Below are positions 46,345-57,974 of a DNA stretch of 64,000 nucleotides, piece after piece (position 1 is the first letter of the stretch; the number at the start of each line of letters is the position of its first letter). Below the pieces are notes generated by a model. That model worked only from the letters and a program-made list of their open reading frames with translations, had not been told where the DNA came from and searched no databases. Position numbers and translations under genes: made by a program. The DNA comes from Bemisia tabaci (lineage: Eukaryota; Arthropoda; Insecta; Hemiptera; Aleyrodidae): positions 66,211,660 to 66,275,659 of the forward strand of contig NC_092793.1 in the NCBI RefSeq assembly GCF_918797505.1. The letters are read 5' to 3'.

Positions 46345-46371
46345 TTTTTTTTTTTTTTTTTTTTTTTTTTT
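46345..46371 (+). repeat. Poly-T tract (27 T)
   Basis: Uninterrupted T run after AAATATGGG. No element body is attached by recognisable ends. Confidence 0.9.
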
Positions 46372-46489
46372 GCCTGAATTGTTTGTGAATTGATCGTTTA
46401 TGCTTTTACAAAAATTATTTGATTTTTTGCTAACCAGCGCTCCTACTCATTTGAACGATCGTTTTCATTATTAAATCTCTTCTCACGCT

Positions 46490-46526
46490 GATCAATTTTT
46501 TTTTTTCTGTGTGTTTTAGGTAAGCT
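46490..46526 (+). promoter_or_regulatory. Candidate recursive splice (ratchet) site
   Basis: Poly-T tract and CTGTGTGTTTTAG|GTAAGC, junction 46519/46520. The acceptor is fused to a strong donor, as in known ratchet points. No downstream donor is obvious within 100 nt, unlike the modules at 27.5 and 54.5 kb. Confidence 0.35.
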
Positions 46527-47919
46527 TCCACGTCAGACTCTTTCATGTCACTGAGGAATGGTCGGCACAGTTGGAACGTTACGTCGGCTCAAAGTCACGT
46601 TACCATGCGGCCGTAGATCTCGGTTCATTTGCTACGCAAGGTTTTGTTCTTTTCATTTTTTGATATTAATAACACGCTGCGCATCGACATCGTGGCGCAG
46701 TCATACAGCGTGCGCTTTGCATTGCGCAACGCGGATCTTTTCATTAGAGATGGGATGAATCAAATGGAATATTAATTGAACCATTTGTCAAGCTGTGCGC
46801 TCACCTTGTTTGAGCGTGCGCGCGGTGTTGCCTTATCTTCATTGTTTTCATGGTTCCGTTTATTAATTATTCAATTAGATTCTATTAAGAAATCAGGTTA
46901 TCATTCAAACCTTTAAGTTTCAAAAAGTTGATTCGTCATGAAGGCAAATAATTAAAGTATTTGGAAGGTATCTATGAATTAGAGGGGATGCGTCCTGATA
47001 AAATTGCATTTTAAGCTCGATTACGGTATTCTTCACTTGCCTAGGGACCCCCTAAACATGTTTGGGGGTGGGGCAAAAAGTACCTTTCTTTGACCTACGA
47101 ACGTTCACCCAGTTTCGAATCTTTGCCCCAGTGAAGAATTTGCACATGTCCAAAATTTTGTACATTTCATGTGTAACATGAAACTACTGCGAGAACTGAG
47201 CACGAGGATATCCTTTGTTTCTAAATCGAGCCATTTTTGGAGGAAATATGACAAAAATCAAATACAAATACAACTTATGAAATGTATGTAATAACAAATT
47301 TATGCTAAAATACGTGTATTTCAGTAGGAAATACAGCCAGATGACGTCACAAGGTGGCACATTTTCTTATTTTTGAATATATTTCTCTACAGTTTTCCAT
47401 TTCAGATACATACCATGAAAAGTACTGCGAACTAAGCTCTTTAAGCACTCTCTAATGAAGATATAAAATATTTTTGTGCAAATTCACCAGTAGGTAAAAA
47501 GTAATAAAGGGGGGGGGGTCAATAATGGATGCCTTTTTCATCGTGGCAACCTTGCGTATAGAGGCACTCGTAATGGACTTGTAATTGCAGGCAATCCTCA
47601 CAATAATTCGTCGGCAGCCGGTGCGTAGGTCGGATCCGAAATGAATCTCTCGTCCGGGTCCTAGGCCCGAGTCTCCGGTTGCAAACATAAAAGAGTGATC
47701 AGAGCTCAGGAGTTGGAAACCATTAGCCACGGCGCGGCCGGGTTCGGCCGAACGAGCGCAGCTGCAGAAGCTCTGAATCGAATGATGCTATTAGCATGTC
47801 TGGGTCTTACCTTACATGCCTAGCTTGTCCATGTCCGGGTTCAATTGAATCCCAGGAATCAATTGTCGAGGAAGCTGCATTAATGATGCCTAGTGTTTTT
47901 TAGGCGGCAAGTCACACTT
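46527..47919. other. Unique sequence, nothing recognised
   Basis: It includes an eight-G run near 47511. ORFs reach 92 codons on the minus strand. No family or RNA signature supported. Confidence 0.45.
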
Positions 47920-48310
47920 GGACCGCGTTAAACAGGAAGGTCCTACGCCACATCAGCTATTGCCATTTTTGACCGGGCAATTTAATTTTATGTATGATAA
48001 CGGTTGTGCGGATTTTTGTGCAAATTTCAGTGGATTTTCTCCGCAGTACGAAGAAAATTCGTTGAAATTTTCTAAGGAATTCGCACAAATGGACTGCATT
48101 TTGTAATGTGGAACATAAATTCTGGCTCTTCTGGAAAAACACTTATGTGCATAGGGAAACTAACGGCATCTACGTTGTTTTTAAACAGAGGTAGAATTAA
48201 TAGGTCCAAATTGCAAATTGTAGTCCAAATGTTCTCTCTTAAAAATTAAACTGCCCAGTTAAATTTGGCAATAGCTGATGTGGCTTGGTTGCTCTCTGTT
48301 AAACGCAGTC
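47920..48310. mobile_element. MITE family I, copy 2, split by a family F MITE
   Basis: It begins GGACCGCGTTAAACAGGAAG and ends TCTGTTAAACGCAGTCC. The 391-bp span contains the family F element at 48091-48226. Removing that element and one 4-bp duplication leaves 251 bp, matching the 253 and 250 bp of the other two family I copies. Confidence 0.88.
48091..48226. mobile_element. MITE family F, copy 4, nested, AAAT duplication
   Basis: It begins GGACTGCATTTTGTAATGTG and ends AAATTGCAAATTGTAGTCC. AAAT occurs on both sides within the host MITE. 136 bp. It is younger than the family I host. Confidence 0.88.
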
Positions 48311-48559
48311 CACTCGTGCTTATGTTAAATGCTGCACACTACTGCACAGAAAGAGGTCAAGAAAAACTGAACCATTACCGCTAACGGACGGGCAAATACC
48401 TGCCTGTACGTTTTGAGCACGTTTACCATGCTAATTCCGGTAACCAATTTTTCTTCTTTCTGATAAAACTCCCACAAGAATCCCTTTCATGTTAGGTTCG
48501 GAGGTTAGGACGAGAATAGCTTCTACCCCCTTGCCGTATCGAATTTCTACAATGTATCT

Positions 48560-49045
48560 TTTGAATATGTCAGGTATTTGCGATTTAAGTACCGATTCCA
48601 ATGTAAAATTTTGCGAGGAATACGATGGTATCACCAGTTTTCTATGAAACAAACCCCAAAACTCAAAAGAAGCTCTCCAAGTTGAGGCCGTAACAGAGGG
48701 GATATCCGAGGGTATCTTGAGAGACCACCTCTATATATGAAGTCAAACTCTCCATGCAAAGATATGGAGCGAACACATTAACAGGGTTGCCTTTTTGTTC
48801 GGGGACACCAAAACTGGAAACACGGCAACCCTGCTAATGTATTTGCTCCCTACCTTTGCATGGAGAGTTCGACTAGATATAGAGTTGGACTTAGAGGATA
48901 GCGTGGGATACCGGATACCCCCTCCATTACCGTCTCAACTTTAAGAATATTTTTGAGCTTTGGAGTTCGTTTCAGAAAAAACCAGTGGCACCACCGTGCT
49001 TCTCGCAGAATTTTACGGAAGGGAATATACTTTAAACGAAAATCC
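48560..49045. repeat. Diverged inverted duplication around a tight hairpin
   Basis: The symmetry centre is near 48807, where CAGGGTTGCC pairs with GGCAACCCTG. Paired blocks outward are CTCTCCATGCAAAG / CTTTGCATGGAGAG, GGGGATATCC / GGATACCCCC, and GCGAGGAATACGATGGT / accaccgtgcttctcgc. Outermost is TGTAAAATTTTG / AGAATTTTACG. The arms reach at least 210 bp each and differ at perhaps a quarter of positions. The 73- and 66-codon ORFs on opposite strands are arm images. Confidence 0.72.
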
Positions 49046-49289
49046 CCAATGCACAAGAGCTCCATTCAAACATCGTACACGGGGCTTTGTTCGTGAAATC
49101 GAATTTGAAACTCCCCCCACCCGATATGTTTCCAAAACCGACTCGGTTCGTTACTATTGAGCTCGCAGTCGGTCCGTTTGATCATGGATTCCGATACCTT
49201 GGATAATCACGCCGAGGATATTTCGCATTTCCACTCTTCAAATATCGGACACGGGGTAAATTGTTCGTAAAATATTGACTGAGGGGGAG

Positions 49290-49460
49290 GGGGGGGACTA
49301 ACCCGCGAGGCGCATGAAGAGGAGCGATCGGATCACGCAAATGAGTGCGGCCGGCGATGAGCGCGGGGCGAGCGTGGCGTCGCATCACGCGACTAAAAGC
49401 AAAAGTGAAAAGACGTCGCGTCGCGTCGCGGGTGAAAGCGTGAAAATTCGCGGATAAGCA
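49290..49460. other. CpG-rich patch
   Basis: Dense in CG words, including AGACGTCGCGTCGCGTCGCG at about 49411-49430. Short ORFs reflect composition. Directly abuts the family H copy at 49472. Confidence 0.4.
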
Positions 49461-49471
49461 AACGGACCCCC

Positions 49472-49706
49472 GCACAACGGAACGAGTCGATGGGAGAAGT
49501 CGGACAAAATTTAAAAACTTCGGGGGCGTATAACTCCGTTATTACAAAACTTCAAGGTTTTGAAATTGGTTTCATTGGTTTTCTCGTGAAATTTTCTCCC
49601 AGGAGCATCCCTTGAAATTGAAAATTTGACGAATATTACATAAAAAATTGCAATCGTAGTGAAAAAATTCATGTCCGACCTCGACCGAGGACTGGGTCCA
49701 CTGTGT
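49472..49706. mobile_element. MITE family H, copy 3
   Basis: GCACAACGGAACGAGTCGAT opens it and GACTGGGTCCACTGTG closes it. GAAGTCGGAC / GTCCGACCTC pair inside. 235 bp, somewhat diverged, noncoding. Confidence 0.82.
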
Positions 49707-50904
49707 GCCGCCGCTACGTGGGACAAAGGGAAAGCCCTCGCCGCGACCATGACGCGGGGACCAAGTTCTGGTGTTATGTCGGAACCGTCTCGACTATTGG
49801 AAGCGCTAAAATTTTCGAAATGGAGTATAATCTTAAGCAAAGAACTGACTGATTCAGCTAAAACACCAAAATTCGTCTATTCGTAAAAGCGAGAGTTGTG
49901 AGAAGTCAATACGCACGCAAAAATTAATGTCATGCAAATTAGCAACAAGTCCACACTATCTCTTGAAAGAGAAACAACATGTATTTCCTGCGAAAGTTCA
50001 CAAGGAAAAATAATCACACCAAGAGAATCCTGGAAGTCAACTCCTAAACAATGTATCAGTGTTTACAAGGTACATTAGTTGAACGGCGATCATACAATTG
50101 ATGACGTCATTTGTATACTTCACCCTCATTTGAACTGTGTTGTAAATACTTGTTAAAATCTCGCCCAGGAGCTCATACCTGAACTTCCCGTTGTGTGAAT
50201 TGTCTTCCACGTAAAACTTTGAATGGAAATCATGTCGCTATCTCTCTCATACTCAGACCTTTTCTGGTGGCCAATCCTGAAAATAAGATCAAAGTTGATT
50301 CCAAATGCAAAATTTCGCCTCCGAGACATTGACCCTTTTTAGTAAGACATGCTTAAAATAAAAACGAATGAACATGGAGAACATTCGAGAGGGCGCTAGG
50401 AGCCGAATTGATAGGTATCCTTGCGTCGGACAGAAGCAATTGATCGGAACACGGAATCGCTTTTCATAAACTTCGTCTCGGGAGGAGGAAGTCGCGACTG
50501 TTGGGAGACGCGGGAGACCGCTTTATTCCTCTGGATCTCATCTTGTGTCTTTATGAGCGATCAGTCAAGCGCGAAATCTTCAATTTGAATATGGCCCGCC
50601 TCGCGGATGGGCGGTGCCGGCTTCCGTCGCGCAGACACGGGCGTCCCTGTGAATAACCCATCTCCTCCGTCATTAGAGTTCGAGAAATCGGGAGTATGAT
50701 ATTAATTTGTGGCCATTCCGCGCCGATAACTGCATTTTTAATGACTCCTTCTTCGTTCTCCTTTCTGGCTCCATCTTCGAGCGCACCCCGCCGGCCCGCC
50801 CTCCAGTCTCTCCGCTCTGCTGAATCTAATCGAATGACCTTGGTCGATAATCCCTATCTTATCAGTGTTAGTTATCCAGGTCATTTCGTCTTGAGAGGGC
50901 GTGT
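49707..50904. other. Unique sequence with a worn MITE arm
   Basis: 50150-50235 shows weak similarity to the right arm of the 41977-42522 element (GTTGTGTGAATTGTCTTCCA, ACGTAAAACTTTGAAT). The rest is unrecognised. About 50600-50830 is GC-rich. Confidence 0.35.
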
Positions 50905-51290
50905 CAGGGTGTCTACTGTACGTTAAAAGTACGGATACACCGAAAAAGCTCGGATTTCGGATGGTTGTTACGGAAGTACGGAAAAGGTACGGAAATCCGG
51001 GATTTTTGTAACACACTCAAAAAAGCAGCCTTGGGGGTATGCAATTTCCTAACATATTTCATTTATCAACATTCCGGTTCGATTCCTCGTGTTTTTTGGT
51101 TTATTCCTTCGTCATTCCAGCATTTCTGTTTCCCATTCCGATTATAGTTAAAAATGCGTGTGTGGTTAAGAAAAGGCTAGGATTTTTGAGAATCGCCAAT
51201 AAAGGAATTTTCGGAATTGTAAGGAAGAAGCAAGGAAAAGGTACCGAAAAACCAAAAGATTTGATTGACAGGGTACCAGTAGACACTCTG
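50905..51290. mobile_element. hAT-like element family J, complete
   Basis: It begins CAGGGTGTCTACTGTACG and ends CCAGTAGACACTCTG. The 8-bp flanks (GGGCGTGT and GTGTGTGT) agree at 6 positions, consistent with a decayed 8-bp hAT duplication. The interior is rich in TACGGAAA words near the left end and AGGAAAAGGTACCG near the right. 386 bp, noncoding. Confidence 0.7.
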
Positions 51291-52570
51291 GTGTGTGTGT
51301 TAGTGTGAATTTTTCGTGGGTGTTCCAGATCTAAGAAAGCCGAGGTGCGTAGGAACTTAAGGGATTCCTGCCTCCCTGCCTCCTCCCGCTAAGTAATCGG
51401 GGTCCAGGTCATCTTTCTCTCAAAATTCGGTCGTATTAAGCTTTGTCCCGTACGTAATTTATAATAAGGCACGGCATAAATTATACCTGAGATATAACTT
51501 ATTCCGTCTGCGCACAAAAAAGGGGCGAAAACTGATACGCAGCCGAAAGTTCCGCGAACTGTTTTTCGTGTTAACAAGGCTTAAGGACTGAAGGATTTGT
51601 CGATGGTGTCTAGTATCTGAAAAAAATGGGAACCAGGCTTTGTCTGGGACTGAAAATGCACTTAAAAATCTAGGAGTTCATCAGAGAATCAATGTTAAAA
51701 ACTATAATGTTTTCTTTTTCCAGCCTATCCAAAACTAATAGGCATGGATAATCATCGGAGGTTCATACCATCTCAGCGTTTAAGAATCCATACTTTTACT
51801 CCAAATGAAAATCTAGATTTCTCTGAAACGATCTGATGGCAAGTGGGAGGGAATCTCAGGTTTTCATCGTGGAATCAGCTCCCGAAAATAACGAAATTAT
51901 CAGGAATAAAAAAATTCAACAATTCTGAACAACATGGATCGGATCGACTTCCTTTTCTCTTTCTTTCTCCCTTCAAATCGCCGGTTATTCAATTTTCCGA
52001 GTAGCGTCTCGTGTCTTCGGACTTCCACTTTCTTCGGCGATGAATTGCACTCTCAATTCCCACAAAATGGTGTAACAGGACTCCCGCAGCACCGCTTATT
52101 TTCAATTACATCGGTCGATGATGGAACGATTCACTTTAGAGCATTGTGTCGATGTCTCCATAAACGTTCACTTTTACGGAGGCCCTCACATAAGATGCCC
52201 TCAAGGTCCCGCGCTCTTTTAATTCGTTTGTAAATAATCGAGAAAATTGTTTCGTGTGAAACATTGTTTTGAAACACCTCTATCCCAGGGCTCTCTCGCA
52301 CACACTGTCGTGTGGTCGGTGCTTAATTGAATTAATGTTACTAAATTTACTTTCTCTCTTGCGAAGCGTAGCGTAGAACAACAATTCGCATAGCCTCTCC
52401 CTCATTAGAGTGACAGAAGACTGGTCCCTCTTTGTGACAAAAATTGAATTTTCAATGCTGATAGTCCCAAATGGCGGAGGCAGAAAATCTCGAAACAGGA
52501 AGGACATAAACTACATGGAGTTCAATAAAATTGATCATACGACTATCGAATCGTTCAGGGAAATACTGTA

Positions 52571-52699
52571 CACTAGAAAAAAAGTGCCGTGGCTTCGATA
52601 TCTCCGGGTGCTGCGCCCGGAAATGTTGGCCTCTGAGCCTGGAACCCGGACGGTATGTCTATATAGCCCGTCTTCTACGGCCGGAATTTTTTTTTAGTG
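52571..52699. mobile_element. Short TA-target MITE (CACTAGAAAAAAA ends)
   Basis: CACTAGAAAAAAAGTGCCG and TTTTTTTTTAGTG are inverted with TA outside each end. The core CTCCGGGTGCTGCGCCCGG forms a strong hairpin. 129 bp, related in termini to families C and E. Confidence 0.83.
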
Positions 52700-54499
52700 T
52701 AAATACAGCTTAAGTTGCAAATATTTGATGATGCTTAATTTTAAAAACGGAACGATCCGAACATTGATTCTGAATCCACACAACACAGCGAGTTCCGAGA
52801 AGGCGTCATACAGTTGCATGAGGGCAGAGCATTCGAGAGGAACTGTTTCCGTCTTGGTGAATAATTCAGTTCTTTCGCTGTATATTTTGTTCACCCGAAA
52901 GAAGGAGAACGGAGAGGTATCACTGCTGGATAATTCCTTTTAATTCAACACAATTTGTTTGAGTGAAAAAGAAACGGGGAGGAAGTGCCGGAGCAGATAC
53001 AACAAATCCGCAGCAGCAGCTTAGCTTTGCACAAAAGGAAACAAACTGTTTTGAGCATTTTCACACCTATAAGTCACTGAGTGAATGGAGCATGGACCAG
53101 TGTTGTCCCTTTTCTCTTATATTTTTCATTTTATAACCCTGTCGCCAGACTGTGGTGAAATGCCATGAACATTAGGTCCATATCAAACGTTTATCATTGA
53201 CGCTCAGAGGTGCACGTATTCTGCAACCAAGATTGGTATAATTTTCAAGTCCAAATAAAATGAGTTTTTCTAGAGTGGAAACTGTAAATTGTGCGGAGTG
53301 AAGCTCCCAGAGGCTCAAAAAATCAGACTAAGGAGAAAATTTTCGAATTTTGACTAATATAGTTAAAAATTCTGCTTTGAAATTACTGAACCTATTGAAG
53401 AGCGGAAAATACAAATAGGGCGAAGATCTCGCTACTCTTTTTTTCATTGGAGAGGAATCCAGTGGCCAAGGATTATAATATTTTACCTGATATTCAGATA
53501 AAACGTGGACAAAATATGCAATGCATGCAAATTTCCAAAGCTAAATAAACACTGTTGTACAAACATGTAGTAGTATTAGTAACATACGTTTAATTTAAAA
53601 CGGTGCCCTGACTTGATTCTCGCGAAAATATGTGGTGATGTCCCAATTGCCTAATTCTATCCAACTAGTGAACATGTATTTAGCTAATGAAAAGTTCGTG
53701 CAGCTAAGGCATTTAAGTTTTTTAGGAGTAATACCTAATGGAACGGAGGATGATTTTTAATTGAACCTAACCTTCAACCTCTGCAAAAGTAGTATTTTGG
53801 CCCTATCTGGCGACACCTGGACGGGGTCTCGCACCCAAGGGGCACCGGGGCACCTCTTCACGCCCCCATATCCCATATTCAAGTTTACGGAACAGGGATT
53901 TCGCCCTCTCCTCCCCCACGCCTGGGACGTCACCTTTGAAAACGGCGGGGGCTCCACAATGCAGCACAAAGCGATTAGACTGTTTGGCAGGTGTTGGTAA
54001 ACGGGAGGATTTACGATCACACCCCAATTCGACCCCCTCCCTCTTCCTCCTGTCCGATCTCTGTATTTTGTGCCGTTCAGCTCCTATCTACCTTGGTTGC
54101 CTGGATTTGTCACTCTCCGGTTCCCCATAAACTTTGCCATCGTAATGCATCTTTTAGTGAGACTCATTTCGATGGCGAAAGTCGAGAAACATTCATGAAT
54201 CGATTATTAAAGTTCCCAAGTTCTTATCATGTTCATTATTTTCCAAGGAAAACTTATGGATATTATGTATTGGATTTTCCACTGATTTTTCTCATATAGT
54301 GGAGTATATACTATATGGAAACGTAAAGGAATAATGTTCTTTTTTTTCTTCCGAAAAGACAACTGCAAATATTTTAAAGTCTCGTAAGAATTTAGTAAAT
54401 TGATAACGGTTGACTAATACAATTTATGGAATTATTCTCCTAAATATGAATGTGTACGCATGTACATCAAAGCAAAATAACTTTTTTTTGGTGATATTA
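52700..54499. other. Unique sequence, nothing recognised
   Basis: Short ORFs only (up to 102 codons). No repeat family or RNA gene recognised. 53800-53990 is GC-rich with overlapping frames. Confidence 0.45.
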
Positions 54500-54504
54500 T
54501 TAAT

Positions 54505-54616
54505 TTTTCCTGTTTATTTTTTGTTCTAGGTATGTAACTGATTCGCTTTCACTATCCCTCTCTCAGAAAATTACTCCCAAAGCAGCTCTTTTTGCTGGAC
54601 TAGAAGTATCGTGAGT
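54505..54616 (+). promoter_or_regulatory. Exon-like module 2 (acceptor, 81 nt, GTGAGT donor)
   Basis: The pyrimidine tract ATTTTTCCTGTTTATTTTTT leads to GTTCTAG at 54529. The 81 nt at 54530-54610 begin GTATGT, a donor-quality start, and end GAAGTATC before GTGAGT at 54611. Shared with module 1 are GGTATGNAACTGA, AAGCAGNTCT and GAAGTATCGTGAGTA. The only open frame starts at the second base, whereas module 1 is open from its third base. A pair of alternative coding exons is therefore unlikely and a noncoding or recursive exon fits better. Confidence 0.42.
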
Positions 54617-54981
54617 ACATCGCCAAAATATTGCTCAATAATTTTGAAATTCAAAAAATTGAATTTTAATCTTAAGCGGCGCCTCAATGCGACCGTGTGC
54701 TTGAGTGCATGTGCAAGGAGCTAGATCTTTCTATATGAGGGAAATCAACGTAGTATACCTACAGATGTAACAACAATGACACAATTTTGGAATCAGAAAG
54801 CTTTAGGAAATGATTTAATTCGTCTCGTTTCCACGCGAGTTACTGTAGAAGTATCCACTATTCATTCTCATATTAATATCATTCTGATTTCCTAAAACGT
54901 GGAAAATAAGCTCTCTATTTTCGGCTCAGCACGATCAGAGTACGCATCAGTACCCTGCTCAGCTCATTGTTTGAAAGCTAC

Positions 54982-55210
54982 GCTGTTGTGCTAAGGAAAA
55001 CCGTTGTATGAACATTTTGACATTGCCTAATTCCCCGTCCCTTTATAATACTTACACTAACAAATATAATAATATTATATTAACTGAGGAAAGTTAGACA
55101 TATTTTTCCTTGAAGTTTTCAGATGATTTATTGTAAATTTTCTAAAAAAAATTAAGTTTCCGTGAAAAACGTCTGAAGGCTCGCACGGCGTGTTTTCTTA
55201 CAAACGGTGT
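54982..55210. mobile_element. MITE family A, degenerate copy
   Basis: CGCTGTTGTGCTAAGGAAAA followed by CCGTTGTATGAACATTTTGA matches the left end. GAAGGCTCGCACGGCGTG then TTTTCTTACAAACGG is a decayed right end. An AT-rich insertion at about 55045-55090 interrupts it. Confidence 0.65.
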
Positions 55211-55456
55211 GGTTTATGAGCATCCGGGCCAGTTCTGATCAGTGGCGTTCTCGTAAGTTGGCAGTACCGTTTTTACTCAATCTAAATGTATCGTTAATAA
55301 TCGATGCAAGTCGACGTGCCCCGATGAATATCGATTGTTTTACGTAGGTTCAAATGGACGAAATCCAGGGTTGGCAACCGGTGGTTCCAGTCGACTTGCG
55401 CGCGGGCACCGATTTCCGCTCCGTCGACTCAAATTCGAGAGATGGTCGCCACTCCC

Positions 55457-55690
55457 GCACAGTGGATCGAGTCAATCAGAAAGGTCGGACATTCATTTTT
55501 TACTAATACTACAAATTTTGACGTTCATTTCGTCACATTTTAAATTTTGAGGGGTGGTTCTGGAAGAAAATTTCACACGGAAACCAACGGAGCCACTTTT
55601 AGAACCTTAAAGTTTCGTATGAACGGAGTTATAAGCTTTTAAAGTTTCCAACTTTTGTCCGACTTCTCCCGTCGACTCGTTCCACCGTGC
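55457..55690. mobile_element. MITE family H, copy 4
   Basis: GCACAGTGGATCGAGTCAAT opens it and GTCGACTCGTTCCACCGTGC closes it. Inner AGAAAGGTCGGAC / GTCCGACTTCTC pair. 234 bp, noncoding. Confidence 0.88.
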
Positions 55691-55777
55691 GCCGCCGCCG
55701 ATCAAATTAATGCTCTCCTTAAAATAGTGTCCATTGTTTCCGCCCGAGCTCGGAAATTATTCGCCTCTTCCTCAGCG

Positions 55778-55792
55778 CCCCCCCCCCCCCCC
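55778..55792 (+). repeat. Poly-C tract (15 C)
   Basis: Uninterrupted C run after CTCAGCG. Length may be unreliable in assembly. Confidence 0.85.
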
Positions 55793-56690
55793 ACCTGCTC
55801 CCGGCCCCTGGGACAGAAGCTGATATTTATGGGTTTTGTTTGAACGAAATTCGCCGGTTATTAAACTCATAGTAACGCTCTCCGCTTTCCTCGGGTCGCG
55901 GTCACTGATTCGTTTATTTATTTTTCCACGCCTGGTTGGACATCTTAATCAGGCGCCGGGCTGATTCTTTTGACAAGAGTCGATCGAGAGACAGATAATC
56001 ATTGAGGTTTATGGAAAAGATAATAGGCAGTGAATTTTCGGTCTCGCCTAGAATCCCTGTGGAAAGTTGCAAAGGTGTATTGGGTCCTCTTGTGAGCTAT
56101 GCCATAGATGTATAGATACTCATATAGATACGTAGTCTCTTTCCCAAACTCCTATCCCTTACTCTCTCCCTCCTTTCGTTCACCCCTCTTCGTGCATTTC
56201 GTTCCCTTCATTCCAGTTTAACTTCGATGCAATTTGTGTAAATGTAATCTTTTTGAACGTTTGTGACACCACGGGATCAACCAGATATTAATTCTCATAA
56301 AAAAAACAAAATATGAAAAAATAAAACCTGCACTGGAACTCAAAAATTTTATTTATCTCATTAATCTAAAGCACCTTAGTAGAGGTCATTGTGTAATTTG
56401 AATTCTAATTTTTGGTCTTTTTGGCTTTGATTTCCCCGCTAAATAGTGTGGACCGAGCATTCTTCTATAATTTTGTTATTTTTAGGGAATAAAAAACCTA
56501 CAGCTTTGTATGAAAGGAGTCTCGTCTCAACCTACTTCAACCCTCTCCAGCGAACTTGCACTGTAAATATTTGTAAAAAGTCCCGTCAATATTACTGAAG
56601 TATGAGTATTGCTATCAAGCACAGAATTTTTCTGCGCTGAAGAGACTGAGATATGAGCGCTTAGTTTACCCGTAGATCCTACGTATACAT

Positions 56691-56940
56691 GGACCGCGCT
56701 TAGTAGAAAGGAACCAAGCCACTACAGAGTTTGCCTTTAAGTGGAAAATTTAATTTTTCACAATAGAACATTTGTGCGGATTTCTTTGAAAATGTCAGGG
56801 AATTCGGCTCGTACTGAGCAAGAAATTCCCTGAAATATGCTCCAAAATCCGCACTATTGTTTCATTGTAGAAAATGAAATTGCCAAATTAAATTTGGGAA
56901 TAGCTGATGTGGCTTGGTTCCTTTCTGCTTAACGAGGTCC
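56691..56940. mobile_element. MITE family I, copy 3
   Basis: It begins GGACCGCGCTTAGTAGAAAG and ends TTCTGCTTAACGAGGTCC. ACAT and AAAT flank it, a likely decayed 4-bp duplication. 250 bp, with ATTTGTGCGGATTT and AAATCCGCAC mirrored at the centre. Confidence 0.87.
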
Positions 56941-57974
56941 AAATGAGAGGGTTGTGCTTTTGATCAGTGTGGAAGGAACATGCACTAGTCGGATTAAAAA
57001 CAGAATTTCCATCGCTATTGTCGAATTCTCGAACTGGATAAGTGTGGGCCCTGCGGAAGCGGAAGGTACAGATGTCGCAAATCAATTGGTCACAGCCGGA
57101 GCCGGGCCATGAATATCGAATGGCCATCGGTCGTCGCGTCGCGCCGCGGCCGCTGAAAGTTGTCGGGACTCGGATAGCGGCGAGATTTTATCATTGCAAG
57201 GGGTTGGATCCGGAGTAAATTGAGTATACAAGTAAAACACCAGGCGGAAGGAGAGCGAGAGGGTGGGTGGTGGGGTGGGGCGTGTAGGGGGTGTTTTATG
57301 CGGTATGCCATGCCCGGGGCGGGGGGTAGGAAGCATGGAGCATTAGAGCTGATCCAACTGCAATTGTCCGCCAATTAATGTAGCGTGCTCGCCTCTCCGC
57401 ATCTGTCATATCAGTCGCTGACATTTGTTCGCCGCGACAGCGCCAGCGTCCCTTAAAACCATTTCCGCGGTGCCAGCTCGTTCGGAAAATCCCTCGTATC
57501 CTCTCCGAGCACTGATAGCGGACCAATAGACGGGAGAGTACATTTATATGATCACTGGAAAATCCGTTTCTGATTGGATCAGTCCTCCGCGGCTTCATGA
57601 AGCCGATAAGTTTGAACAGATGACGAACGTTGCATGTTGAAGCCTTAAATGCTCAAAAATGAGATTTTATTTGCTTCATTCACCGCGGACTTTATTCGAA
57701 TCACAACTTTTGGGTGTAGGTACGGTACGTAGTTATTTATTATCGAACTTTCGGTTCACAGGACAGTTTATATTCCAATTGTGACGAAGCACGAGCAAGT
57801 AGATGATGAGGCGACGCGACACTTGCTCAAAAGCTATTCAAGTGTTCTTTATTATTTCCTTAACACATCTCTAAGTTCGTCACGCACTCACGCACTGCAC
57901 AATACTTTTCAAGAATCTACTCTCCATACTCCTTTGTTGTTCCCTGGCAATATGGAGAAAATCTAATTTATTAT

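Noticed and set aside
27550..54610. Mutually exclusive coding exons
   Set aside because: The two modules differ in length by 4 nt and are open in different phases, so they cannot encode interchangeable peptides in one frame.
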